Source: Zygnema cylindricum
Lineage: Eukaryota; Streptophyta; Zygnematophyceae; Zygnematales; Zygnemataceae
Length of the DNA stretch: 64,000 bases
Direction of reading: 5' to 3'
Assembly: GCA_037447655.1 (NCBI GenBank)
Contig: JBBHKE010003354.1
Coordinates: 72,541-136,540 of the forward strand
Of the stretch, positions 10,742 to 22,301 are shown piece after piece; the stretch's first letter is position 1, and every line of letters begins with the position of its first letter. Made by a program: the position numbers and the translations under genes. The notes under the pieces were generated by a model, which was given only the letters and a program-made list of their open reading frames with translations, did no database searches and was not told the origin of the DNA.

Positions 10742-12957
10742 CTAATCAGACCGATTTGTAACTAGACTGAATACTTCACTGCCGAAAACCTTTAGGTTAG
10801 ATATGTCTGGTTTCCGGCCATTCCATCTCTCATAAGGTGTTTGACCTTTTATAGCTGAAGTAAGACCTCTATTTCTGAGGTAATTAGCACAGTTCATTGC
10901 TTCTACCCAAAACCTATTTTCTATCTTCTTATCCAACAACATACTTCTAGCATTATCAGTTAGTGTCCTATTTAATCGTTCAACTACCCCATTCTGTTCC
11001 GGGTTTTCAGGAACTGTCTTTTGGTGTTGGACTCCATCTTCCTTCAGAAAATACTCAAACTGGTTAGAAGTATACTCTCCACCATTGTAACTCCTTACTC
11101 TCTTGATTGAGGTTTCATGGAGTTTTTCCCTCCATGCTTTATATTGTCTAAACAAATCCTGAGCTTCTGACTTGTTTTTCAAAAAAAACACCTTGGAATA
11201 CCGAGACCAATCATCAGTGATAGTCATCATAAATCTCTTCCCCCTCGGTGAGGGCACTTTGGCTGGTCCCCAAATATTTGTGTGTACTAAATCTAGAAAT
11301 TTTTCTCCCTTATAGGTGGCTGTTTTAGGAAAGGGTAATTCTTTTGTTTTACCTTGAGCACATCCACTACAGTCACTTATATTATCACTCTCACTGAACT
11401 AAATCCCTTCCACCACTCCCATCTTTTTCATCTCTCTTATCTTATCTAGATTCACATACCCAAGCCTTTTATACCACATCATAATATCATGAACACCAAC
11501 TTAATAAAGTTTCTTCCTTTCATTGCTTAAAACCATCCTAAACATCCCTTGGCTACCTTTTTCACCAGTTAAATAAACTTCCTCCTCAAAACTAGCAGTA
11601 AAGACTCCTTTCCTAGTGCTAGTATCAAAACCCTTATCATCTAATACAGACGTAGAGATGAGGTTTTTGTTCAGCTCCGGAATAAACAATACATTGGAGA
11701 ATGTAACTATGGATGTTTTTCCATCTATTAACACTTTTAGATCTACCGATCCTACAAGAGTAGTAGTGACTATCCTCCCATCCCCGTACTCTATTTCTAC
11801 GGTGGGAATCTTTCTTACCTTAGTGAACAGGTGTTTATCCTTACACATGTGCATGGAGGCACCTGAATCTACAATCCAGCCTGCTTCACCTTTCAATCCA
11901 CCGAAAGCACATTTATGCTTTCGTGGAATTTCTACGTCATTTGTCGCTTCCAACTCCTCATCCAATAGGAGCTCATCATCCTCGTCTTCGGATTTCACCT
12001 CTATTTCCTGTGTCACAAGGGCCATTTTCTTTCCTCTCGGGGTTCCACAGGTCTGCCCCTCCTTTAACCGAAGCTCGGTTAGCGTAATGCACTCCGCCAT
12101 ATAGTGCCCTGGTTTCTTACAAAAATGACATAAACCCTTAGCAGCCCTTGGTCCGAACTCGTAAGTCTGATTATTCTGCTCCCCCCCTCCGTAATTTCCG
12201 ACTGGTCTCAAAGAACCCTTGTTTCTCCAATCTGTCTCAGCTGCCAAGGCATGCCCACTCTTTCATCTCCTTTGAATCTCAATCGTATTCTCCCGAACAA
12301 GAATCATTCCTACCACTGAGTTTGATATCCACCTTGATTCCGACAAGTCCTGCACACGGTTAACTATGTTCTCGAACTCATCGGGTAACTTCATCAGTAA
12401 ACAGTTAACCTTTTCCTTTTCACTAAATTTTTTTCCAACACTCTCTAGCTCTAGGAAAAGTGTAGCAAGCTCATTGCAAAAATCCAACATATTCCCCCCT
12501 TTGTATACATACTTCTTAATTTTCTAATCTGCCAACTGTTGTTGCTGAATCGTACCACTTCGGTACATCTCTATGAGAGCCATCCAAAGATCGGATGCCC
12601 TTTCTACCTGCAAATGAGGACATGCTAGCCCTTGAGTAACATGGCGGACGATGAAGTGCTTTGCCGCCATATTGTTAAAGTCCTAAGTATCAGTATCATT
12701 CTCCTCATTCCTCAAAATAGGTGACATGAATGTCGGACCTGTTGCTATTGGTGTGGTCGTCTCCTTCCCCTTACCTTTGTCCACCACCTACCCTTCGTTT
12801 GTCCCCTCCGTTGAAGATGGATCTGCTTTCTTGGTGAATTTGCTTCCTCTAAACCCTGGATGGATTCGAAGACCTGGTGGACGCCCCACTTGTCCACTCA
12901 GTATCCCTCAAAACCTTTTCTCGCATAGAGCTCCTGTCATCATACTTTCGCAATAAA
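10742..12957 (-). pseudogene. Copia gag-pol remnant (Gag, protease, integrase)
   Basis: Reading leftward: Gag fragments from about 12957; KVNCLLMKLPDEFENIV near 12390; zinc knuckle CHFCKKPGHYMAEC near 12130; and the aspartic protease motif WIVDSGASMHMC near 11870. The GAG-pre-integrase segment (11258-11500) has stops. The integrase core follows (10742-11257) with TITDDWSRY, RSYNGGEY and PEQNGVVERLNRT. The second catalytic Asp of the DD35E triad is replaced by Tyr (codon at 11087-11089), and several stops break the polyprotein. Reverse transcriptase and RNase H are missing, the sequence ending near 10740. A 5' LTR lies to the right at 13011-14077; no 3' LTR was found. This is an old, dead copy. 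Confidence 0.88.
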
Positions 12958-12996
12958 TGAAGCTTGTTCCATTAAATGATTGGGTACCCTACAAGA

Positions 12997-13010
12997 TGGA
13001 CCCATAATGT
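12997..13010 (-). other. Diverged half-tRNA-type primer-binding site
   Basis: Next to the 5' LTR the minus strand reads CATTATGGGTCCAT, resembling GGTTATGGGCCCAC of the two younger LTR elements with three changes. The ATG again opens a frame (Met-Gly-Pro). The position and similarity suggest the same priming mode in a third family. Confidence 0.5.
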
Positions 13011-14077
13011 GCAACTCGAAACCTCTATAGATCGTCAGAATGGACAACTTGCAAGAAGCCTCTAGGATAACTCTGATCCCTTTGTGTTTCAACAAGAATA
13101 AATGCCATCTTGGCTAACAAAATCTCTGGCCACCTTCACCCTTATGAAGGCAAGACTCCCCTGAGTCGATAGCAAAAAGAATCTTTGAATTTTCTCCCCT
13201 GAGCAGTAAGTTATGGAGGGTCAAATTTGACCTTTTGCACAAAAGCTCTGTGGGAGAGAGGGTCCTATCTACCAAATTTTTCTAAGTCCTATCTCTCTCT
13301 AAAACTTTATCTACTGATGTACGTCACCAATCATATTACACTCTTGTACACAAAAGTACAGTTGATGATGTACTTTATGTACGAACATTGTACGATATGC
13401 CTAAATGTCGACACATGACATATCCGGATTCGGTCCCGTAATTCTCGGAGATGCCGCGATTCAATGTTATCGCGCCACGTGTCATCCGATGTGGCGATGA
13501 CCACAAACCGCCAAGATTCTCTTCCGCGATCTCGACATTGTTCCCGGCGTTCCGATTGAATGCAGATTTTAATCGTAGCCGTCATAAATACTTGCACGGT
13601 ATTTGTTTCGTTTAAAGAAACAAATGTGCGGTACTCGTTTCTTATCCGTACCGTAATCCGTTCTTTTACATAACTAAATCTATGTATCCCGTAAATTATT
13701 GTCGTTAAATGAATTATCCTATGTGGTAACATTTATATATCTAACAAACCCTATAGCATGTAACCGTAGGCCTAAACTTAATGGATAAGTCTACCGGCTA
13801 CCGGCGTCTTTATCGGACGACAAGTACTAGGATCAAATCTTGGATTCAACATCTCCCATTTTAGTAAATAAACTACCTATCTGTAAATCAACTAATCTAT
13901 TTCTCGTAAACCTTTGGAAAGCCTAGGTAGCCATGGCTCTAGCTTCCTCTCCAACTTCTCAGTGACTGCGACAAGTGTAGGAGTTGGAGAGAGAAGTTAC
14001 AGGCAGGTTGCCTCGGCTTCTTTCTGTATTTTATTTAAGACCTAGAAAATACTAAAAGAACCATCAATTTCTACAGT
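13011..14077 (-). repeat. 5' LTR of the minus-strand Copia
   Basis: On the minus strand the segment starts TGTAGAAATT and ends GTTGCA, 1067 bp. It aligns in opposite orientation with the plus-strand LTR at 40826-41998 and partly with 17640-18021. Shared blocks include CTAGGTCT, CACTTGTCGCAGTCACTGA, a tRNA T-arm-like GGATTCGATCC and the GTAGATA...CTCTC region upstream of a TATAAAT. The ends are inferred from TG/CA and the adjacent primer site. Confidence 0.65.
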
Positions 14078-14472
14078 TTGAGCGTTTTTTGAACACTTTC
14101 TTAGAGGTTCCACATACTTTATCAATATCGATTTCAACTTGATTGCAATCACCCAATTATATAGAATGCCCCCTACACGACAAATATTTGACTCTTAAAA
14201 TCGCAGTTGGCAGTTGAACATCCCATTTTCACTGACGAAACGCGAAATATAAGGACGCAATGGTCGAACTAAAGTCCATGCTATCCGCATACGACAACTG
14301 GAAAGTACTCACAAGTGCGGACGCATCCACGTTTGTCATCTACCAGTGTGAGTTTTTATCGTTGTCGGTCCAATTTGTTTTTATCTGCATGACCTTGCGT
14401 CGAGATGTCACCTATTTGCGTGAAAATTCAGTTATTGTGAATTTATTGCGCAATGATAGTGAGGGTGAATCT
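14078..14472. other. No recognisable gene
   Basis: The stretch between two LTRs contains a 70-codon frame (from 14260) that is cut by the solo LTR at 14473. No motif was recognised. Confidence 0.4.
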
Positions 14473-15439
14473 TGTTGTTCTATGACTATCGGTACAGGTG
14501 GAGCTGCAGCAATAGTGGTAGAAGTGAACGTAACTTACACAGAAGCTAACGAAAAAACCAATCAAACACTGATGTTTCACTCACTATAAAACCTGATCCA
14601 CAGGTACAAATTACACCAAATTCAACATAAAATATCACCAGCATACACACTGTCAATTCCCAAAAATTACAGCAGAATTGAACCAGTAAACCATAAGATA
14701 TGACATCTGCAATTTTCACAAAAATTGCATTCAGATTTGCATTATCTCAAAACTAGTTAACAAAATATTTCTAAGTCCTAAACTTTTATACACTGGGCGT
14801 CTATCTACTGATCCTTTTGACCAATCAGATTGTAGTATCTAAATAGTCGTATTGTACTACAGTACGAAAGAGTACCTAATGTACTTCCAAAAAATCTTGT
14901 TTGCCACTAACCTAAATTAAGCACTGTCACACTAAATATAAATTCACTAAACTCCAAAACCGTTTGTTCAGGTTTTCTTCATTTGGCGCCATACACACAA
15001 TGTTGTTACTTAGTCAGCAGTAGTCAAATAAGTCCAACCGGCTGTGGTTAATCTTGTACGAATATTTCGAGTGCTTACGAAGTACTTCGTCACCTGTGGT
15101 CCACATTTAAATCGTAACCGTTAGTTCAGTTCAAATCGACGTCCTGTATTTATTCTTCACACTTAATTTCCTAGATGTCCAGTATTCCTTTTCGTCCGTC
15201 CGATGCGCCGGTTTGACTTCTTTCGATGTGTTACATGTGTTAAGATTCATTCTGCATTTTCTGTATTGTCCCTCATACTGACGCGGTGTCTATCAGACCG
15301 TACACTACACTCCAGAGTAACTAATCCACTGTCACACTATACAAGGTAAGTATTACAACTTCAAAGACCCAAAAATATTCTAAGTTATAAACCTCCCCTC
15401 ACAGCCTTATCTACTGAGGATAAAGCTTTGAAACCAACA
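14473..15439 (-). mobile_element. Solo LTR, minus orientation, TSD AATCT
   Basis: 967 bp bounded by TGTTG and CAACA, with identical 5-bp flanks AATCT at 14468-14472 and 15440-15444. It is an inverted relative of the solo LTR at 19821-20783 over its whole length. It must have arisen by recombination between the LTRs of a complete element. Near its end on the minus strand it keeps an open frame ending in AAAPPVPIVIEQ, equivalent to the gag N-terminus in the other copy, although the ATG has become ACG. Confidence 0.9.
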
Positions 15440-15444
15440 AATCT

Positions 15445-16716
15445 CCATCAGGCGAAATGTGGGGTTGTTTACAGGAAAAATTACATTTTCGTCCATATCC
15501 AGCTCATTTCTGGACTGTTTTTTTTATATATATAAAACATGATTACTAAGGATTCATCAAGATTCTCCAAACTTTTAGGCGACAATGTCGACCGTCTGAT
15601 TATGAATTTTCGAAGCTAAAGGTCACTCTGTCCAGTGATTGGCCACTCTCCTCGAGAGAAAACTAGCGAATCACTGGAAGTGTAAAATGTTTACGCGTGG
15701 AAAGGTCACGTACAAACTACGCACCTTCGGACATTTGCCACTTGCCTTCGGACAAGCGCAAATCAAATCCAACGAAAACAACGAGAAAATGTTTTGCAAA
15801 GAATGTGCCGTGACGCCTGCTCCACCATCCGTTGAAATCCGGAATTTGCGGCGCCATGACGAAGCACGAACAACAAAACAACGACAAAAAGAACAAAACA
15901 CAAACGTTCAAATTGTAAACGCATGTAATGTAATTCTGCGGCTGGCTGTACGGATACAAGTTCATATATTTTTCTTTTGGAATCTTTGACTATGTTCGCC
16001 GTCAAAAGAGGAACCTACGTGCACCAATCGAAATAAAGCACATGCGCAATAGATTTCATTGCTGACACGACCTGATGGAGAAGTGAACAGAATAATAGTG
16101 CCAGTAAACTTTTTTGTACGATTACTGTCGGCGCTTGATGGAGAAGCCGCTTAAGTCTATGACCTCCGGATATTTTATAGATTTTGATAATCATGATTAT
16201 TTTCGTCATTGTAAATGCTAAAAACTAAAAGTACACGTGCGGCGTAATGGCCACATTTAGGGTTTCGGCCCATTGGACACCCGAAGTGGCTTATCTCACA
16301 GTGATTTTTGTCGGATGATCGGGATCAATTTTTTGGCCACAAAGGATTCGACGCATAAACATTTGAAAAATGGAATTGATCATGGCAGTGAATGTTTTGG
16401 TTGTGCACAGTCACTTGCATCATTTTGTCAAAAATTCAACGTTTGAAGTACACCGTTGGTACAAGTAAAGTATTGTTGAGTCTAAATTTGACGGTCAATC
16501 AGTTCGACAGCTTTGACTTTCAAAATATTTTTTGAACCGCTTAAAATTTTGTCGCGCTTGCGAACGTCGACCGTCATAATAAGTTTAGCAATTCACACGG
16601 CCGGCAAGCTTTACGGTAACATAATTGCGGCAACCACATGCAAATTAAAGTGTTGCAGACAGTCACTTTTTGTCGTTACGTGAGCTCCACGGTGAAATCA
16701 TAGTAGATATTAATTT
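15445..16716. other. Unassigned repeat-derived sequence
   Basis: No gene recognised; the frame at 15639-15989 has no domain. The segment 16380-16530 is repeated in inverted orientation at about 18040-18215, with shared blocks such as GACAGCTTTGACTTTCAAAA and ACACCGTTGGTACAAGTAAAG. Both probably belong to one older element broken by later insertions. Confidence 0.5.
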
Positions 16717-17433
16717 AGGGTGGCATTTCATCAGGAAATCGTGTAATTCTACGATCAACAATACATAATGCTACACTTTGAACGTTGTTCTCTCGCGCAG
16801 AGTGTGTAATCCACATGCTCCATAATGAGTGGTACCACGTGAGATACGATTGTATATTGAAAATTGTAAAATATTTTTTACACCAATCAACTTCAACTCG
16901 AAATAGTCATTTGCATACCATGTACGTGCAGACCAACTTCAACTCGAAATAGTCATTTGCAAACCATATACGTGCGGACCAGGGTATCGTACCACACACA
17001 TTTTGTACTCTTTGGGAACGTTTGTCAAACGCCAGCCGGTAACAAAAATAGCGCAATGAAAGCTCGTTACGACATCACTTTCGTAATATACGTTGAATTT
17101 TTGAATGCATATATCATGTGCGAAATTTTTCGATTTCTATTGGTTTGTTGTCATGACAAGTACATTCATTATCAAACATGTCGCAGCTCAATTTTTTTTT
17201 GTAAATGATGATGTACCTCCTCGAGGTACATCACCATTTACAGAAACTTTCGAAGGCAATGCTTCGCGGAAAAACATCCAACCGTCATTGTTACCTCCTA
17301 GACCTTTGGATAATATTGGCAAGATTCTCTGTAATGTTATTTGCATATAAAAAAAATAAGAGGTACGGCGAAGTACGGATAGGTCCGGATTTTTGTAAAC
17401 AACCTCACTTTTCGTTGGATGGAACGCCACCTT
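16717..17433. mobile_element. TIR element R, about 717 bp
   Basis: It starts AGGGTGGCATTTCATCAG and ends with the reverse complement of a diverged version (GGATGGAACGCCACCT). It is the same size and TIR type as S, P and Q (AGGGTRG--TT-CAT-AG consensus). It has an internal hairpin at 17201-17241 with 19-bp arms around a CCTCCTCGAGG core. No transposase frame is present, so it is non-autonomous. The superfamily is unclear. Confidence 0.6.
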
Positions 17434-17639
17434 TAGCCGCAAAATTGAAATTTAGTCGTCTAAGCGTTACATTGAACTTAGAAGCAAATTGAAATGAAAC
17501 CTCTTTAAACTGAAGTACTTTACGGAAATATTAAAACGCACAAAACGAAAATTCGCTGTCAATGTAAAAATGTTGGTTGGAAGATTAGCGTGGCTCGATT
17601 TCGTCACGTTTGACGAAACGCATTTTTATACACGCGTCC

Positions 17640-18021
17640 ACTTATGGCCTTGTCGTACAGAGGCCGTACAGAAAGTACATCGGCAGTAGTACTTTCTAGT
17701 ACTATACAGTTTTGTGATTGGTTCGTACAGGCAGTAGATAGGAGCTGTGAGAGAGAATTAGGAAAAACTAGGACTTAGGAAAATTTAGGTAGATAGTCCT
17801 CTCTCTCAGAGAGTTTGTATAAATTGGCATCTTTGCCACCCTATAACTTATCGCCTGGTTGGCCTTTTTCAGTAATTCTTTTTCTACGGACTCAGGGGAG
17901 TCCAGGCTACACAGGGGTGCAGTCAAATTGTCAGTTTGCCTTCTTGGGCAGCAATGGTTGTGGCTTAAAGTGGGTTAGTTAAATACTATATAGAGGCTTC
18001 CTGTATTCTGTGGTCCAATGG
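17640..18021 (+). repeat. Partial LTR of the 41-kb Copia family
   Basis: It aligns with 41485-41998: GGCCGTACAGAAAGTAC, a GTAGATA-GAG-TGTGAGAG block, TATAAAT near 17818, and GACTCAGGGGAGTCCAGGCTACACAGGGG. It ends near GGTCCAATGGAGG, which matches the LTR/primer-site junction of the 41-kb element. The left part of the LTR is absent and no gag follows, so this is a truncated LTR. Confidence 0.65.
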
Positions 18022-18039
18022 AGGACACAGAATTGCAGT

Positions 18040-18215
18040 TGAAACAATATTTTGAAAGTCAAAGCTGTCCTACCGATTGACCGTCAAATTTAGGCTCGAC
18101 GGTACTTTACTTGTACCAACGGTGTCATTCAAACGTACAATTTTTGACAAAATGACGTAAGTCACTGTGCACAACCAAAACAATCACAACCATGATCATT
18201 TCCTTTGAATAAATG
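18040..18215. repeat. Inverted copy of 16380-16530
   Basis: The reverse complement of 16380-16530 with scattered substitutions. Together they may be long arms of a foldback structure or two copies of one element. Confidence 0.6.
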
Positions 18216-18233
18216 TTTCTTTCCAGCTCATTT

Positions 18234-18910
18234 AGGGTGGCCTTCCGTTAGGCGTTTTAGTAACTATATGGAAAAGTTTACTTAAGGGCCCGCCTTCCAT
18301 TCGCGTTAGTAAACCACTTTTTATTTGCATGGCTTATTCTGGTGGTAACAAGTAGGTTAATAATCAATGCTTAAAATCTTGAAAGAATCTTCGAATGCAA
18401 TGTCCAAACGCAATTTCTGTACGAGCGGAGGAAATATTTGTAGCAGCGGAGGTAATTAATAACTCGTACAGAGGGGATGATAATGAACTACCCAAAATTT
18501 CAAAACGGAACAACAAAAAGGCGGCAACAAACTTGGATGGTGGGAGCTTGGCGGGATAATTTTGTTGGACTCGCAACCACCTTGGCGGAAAGCACAAGGC
18601 TGATACAACTTGTACGCACATAACCACGCGCTTATCGAAGATTATTTTTCCTTTTCCATGCAACTTATTTTTACACGTTCAGTCATTGAGAAGTGTCCTC
18701 GCTGTGCACGGTCGTCAAAGGCTGTAGGGTTGGTGACGTGGCGTCTCGGATAAAAAGTGTAATTGCATTGATGGTCAGAATTTACGCCTACAACCTTGGG
18801 CATTTTTCCATTTTGATGTTTTCCTTGGAAGTGAAAAAGGTACGAACCTGTACAAAACGGTATGGCCCTCAATAAACAACCCCATTTTTTCGATAATGGA
18901 AGGCCACCCT
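18234..18910. mobile_element. TIR element S, about 677 bp
   Basis: The left end is AGGGTGGCCTTCCGTTAG and the right end TAATGGAAGGCCACCCT, a clear TIR with one mismatch in the first 17 bases. No frame resembles a transposase. It belongs with R, P and Q. No convincing target duplication was seen (TTTA on the left against TTCT on the right). Confidence 0.7.
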
Positions 18911-19239
18911 TCTCCGTCTCATTTTTTTTTGGGAAAACTCTCAAAATTGGGCGAATCAATTTTCTCTATCCCACGGCTGAAAGGTTCTAAAAAATTATAG
19001 TGGCAGATTTGGTTTTTCTTGTTTATTTCTTAGTTTTACACGTAAATCATACCAATTAAAAAATAGTAGGCCCAACTTGATATCCAACGACTCTCAATCA
19101 ATACTTATGTGCGCGTGTTATAACTTAGGCATGTTACCATGTGATAAAGTAAAGGTTTTGTCTGTCCTTTTCCTCCAAAACTTAGCTTGCAACGAGAAAA
19201 ACACCAATGTACAATTTGCGTCATCTTTTAATTTTAAAT

Positions 19240-19623
19240 GTTCTACAGTTTGTCGTCTTGCCCATTTCACCCCACTTTGGCGTCACTCCTGCTCATCTTC
19301 AAACTAAAATCACCTCGCGAGGTGATTTTATTTTAAATAACAAGTTATTAGCGAATATGAAGACGTTGTGGCACACGTCACATGCTTTTGAAAACTTTTT
19401 TGTACTACACAGAATACAAAAAAAAACCACTCTACGTTTCCAACAAGTTCGTATTTTTTTCTTTGCAGAGGCTGAGGAGGGGTCTCGCGCAAAGGATGTC
19501 ATTCACAAAAGCAAAGTGTGTGATAGCTCCTCTCTCTCTCTCCCTCTCCCACTACCACTATCGCGGGATCTCAAAATTCTCGGAATGTAACACGACAATA
19601 ATAATATCAAATGAAATATCTCT

Positions 19624-19665
<42 letters not shown>

Positions 19666-19820
19666 CTTTGGGCACTAATGGCAATTAGAGTGAGGAAAGA
19701 CGAAAAAACAAAATTGGGAAACCATGGTAGAAAGTTTTAGAATTAGTGATCACAAGTGAGCATGGCGTCGAAATGTCAAAAACCCATATACATCTACAAT
19801 GTCATAACAAACTAAACGAC
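19240..19820 (+). repeat. Repeat family L, left part
   Basis: It matches 53160-53800 in order: CAGTTTGTCGTCT, GCTCATCTTCAAACT, a 26-bp palindrome, a CT-rich tract, GGGAAACCATGG and CATCTACAA-GTCA. The copy is interrupted at 19820 by a solo LTR and resumes at 20789. It contains (TA)n at 19626-19662. No coding function was recognised. Confidence 0.75.
19305..19330. repeat. Perfect 26-bp palindrome in family L
   Basis: TAAAATCACCTCG followed by its exact reverse complement. The same palindrome occurs at 53260-53285. The CCTCGCGAGG core recurs in element P. Confidence 0.95.
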
Positions 19821-20783
19821 TGTTGTTTTAAAGCTTTATCCTCAGTAGATAGAGCTGTGAGGGGAGGTTTATAACTTGGAATATTTTTGGGTCAGCTTTG
19901 TTGTAATACTTACCTAAAATGGTGTGACAGTGAAATAGTGACTTTAGAGTGTATGGTACGGTCACATAGACACGCGTCAGCATTTGAAGATATCGCACGT
20001 ATTGCGGAATGGCTCTGAACACATGTCGCACATCGAACGAGTGTTTTCCACAAATCGGACGGACGGAAAGCGAACCGAACATCCGGGAAATCAATTGTAC
20101 CGGACAAGTACCAGATGCAAATTTCAACCATATGGACGGTCACGATTCAAGTGAGGACCACGGGTGACGAGGTGCTTTGTAAGCACTCCAGATTATCGTA
20201 CAAGATTAACCAAAGTCGGGTAGACGTATTTGATTGTTGCTGACTAAGCAGCAACATTATGTGTACGGCGCCAAATTGTGAATACTTGAAGTAACACATT
20301 TTTGTAGTGTAGTGCATTAGTAAATAGTGTTTACTATTCAGCTTTAGGGTAGTTACAAATGGGTTTGTTGGAATTACTTTTGGGTACTTTGTTGTACTAC
20401 AGTATAGTACCACTACTCAAGGTACAAACACGTGATTGGTTAGTGAGCAGTAGATACTTACTTAGTGTATAAAGTTTAGGACTTAGAAATATTTTGGTAT
20501 CCAGTTTTGGGAATATGGAAAATTAAAAGGCAGTTTTTGGGAAACTTGCAGTCTCCATATCTTATGGTTTACTAGACAAATTGTGTTGCAATTTTGGGAA
20601 TTGACAGTGTGTATGATGGTGTGTATGTATGTTGAATTTGATATCTATTAGACCTGTGAGTCTATTGTTATAGTGCTGGCAAATATGTTGTTTGTAGGAT
20701 TTCTGTTAGCTTCTGCTAAAAAACATGTCTACTTCTACAACTACTGCTGAAGCTCCACCTGTGCCAGTAGACATAGAACAACA
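19821..20783 (+). mobile_element. Solo LTR, plus orientation, TSD ACGAC
   Basis: 963 bp from TGTTG to CAACA, with the 5-bp flank ACGAC at 19816-19820 and 20784-20788. It interrupts repeat family L, whose sequence continues on both sides, confirming insertion. An ATG at 20725 opens a frame (MSTSTTTAEAPPVPVDIEQQ) running to the LTR end, so gag of the parent element began inside its LTR. Its partner is the inverted solo LTR at 14473-15439. Confidence 0.92.
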
Positions 20784-21003
20784 ACGACTACAACCGTGGC
20801 TATTTTTTAAACGTCATCAATTGTCTCGAGTATTATAGTCGTCTACAACCGTCACAAATGACATCCAAGTTTACATCCCTTACAATTTAAAGTTATGATT
20901 TGGTTGCCGAACATACGATCATTGTGGAGAGGAATACAAAGAAACTTCACTAAAAAACAAAGTCACAAAACTAAGTGCCGGTTATATCTGAACATGCACT
21001 TAG
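20784..21003 (+). repeat. Repeat family L, continuation
   Basis: It matches 53797-54000 (TACAACCGT, AAACGTCATCAATTGTC, GTCTACAACCGTCACAAAT). It is cut at 21003 by the next LTR element and probably continues after 24566. L at this locus thus carries two nested LTR insertions. Confidence 0.7.
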
Positions 21004-22301
21004 TGTTGTTCTTTGGTCTAAAATAGACCGCAGAAGCGACCCAAACTATCATGCAAAAAGCTAAGCCAAAAAAAGGTCGACGAACAATCATTTGAAATGC
21101 ATCCTCCATTTAACATACAACAACATTTAGGGTTTCATGGAATAATCAACATAAATAAACCCTATGACAACATCTAAGGTTTGATGGAATAATCGACATA
21201 AACAAACCCTAGGACAAATGCATAAACAATGCATATCAAACATATATAAAAACATAAATAAATAATAACACACAAATGCATCACACATAAACAAGAGTAT
21301 AATCAAAGTATAATCATTATATCATTCAAAGTGCATGACCTAATCGGCAACCCTAAAATACTACATCTTCGGTCCCCACTTTACTAACCAGCATTGATTA
21401 ATATTCTAATGAAGCTCAAATCTATATATACACTTGTGAGCTGTTAACAAATCACTAAGTGTCAAAATAACCAACGTAAATTACGTAACTGTCATTAAAT
21501 CAAACTAATCGTAAGCGTACACCTGAAAGTCAAGCAATCGTAAGCGTACACTTGGCTGCAAATACGACATCGTACACACACAAATTTCACTATCAAAACC
21601 CTAATTGATCACTTAAAAATAAACATCATAATCAACACTAATTTATAATGATGTAAAAGACAAAACAATGTTTCTCCAAATATTTACACCGACGCATCCA
21701 CAAATCCGTGTCATAAGTGACAACTTGCTTAGTCACTTGTCGATAAGTCCACGTAGTGAACCGACATCGCATATGTACGGTCCACTATATAATGTGTCAT
21801 AAAAACAATGTGGTCCTTTAAAAATATCGGTGGACGTCGTCCGCCCTCCACGTGTACCTCGAACAACTTGCCGAAATCAATTCGTACGATCCAAATCCTG
21901 TCCGTACCGAAATCACGTACTTCGTCATAAATGCGCCTTGTCGCATTTAAGGTACACTTCATTTTCGATAAATTCATGTCGCAATAAGCGACAACTTAAA
22001 GTACACCTGTTAAATACGACGCTCCGTACCGGCGGCGTCCCATGTAATAAATTTCATCTGTCGCATTATGTTTCGTACGTGCGACGTACCATTTTATCTT
22101 CGTTGATTATCTCACGTCGGATTGCTTCGCGATCCGCCGTCCATTTCCTCTCACATTTCGCGCCACTCAATTACTCCATTAATTTTATGTGTACATTTAA
22201 TTCCCCAATCCATAAATCCTTTCGAACCTCCACAATATATCGCGTAAATGCGTACGCACGAAACATCGCGTACGCACGAAACTAAGTTTTAAAAAACAAC
22301 A
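21004..22301 (-). repeat. 3' LTR of the non-coding LTR element
   Basis: 1298 bp, direct repeat of 23263-24561. The purine tract CGGGGGAG (minus strand) abuts it at 22302. Confidence 0.93.

Noticed and set aside
15639-16005. Several overlapping frames of 76-116 codons
   Set aside because: All three registers are open on opposite strands without any domain; chance frames in repeat-derived DNA.
21830-22285. 151-codon frame repeated at 24090-24545, and 82-codon minus frames
   Set aside because: LTR sequence present in both LTRs of the non-coding element; no domain, and Cys/His content without ordered motif.
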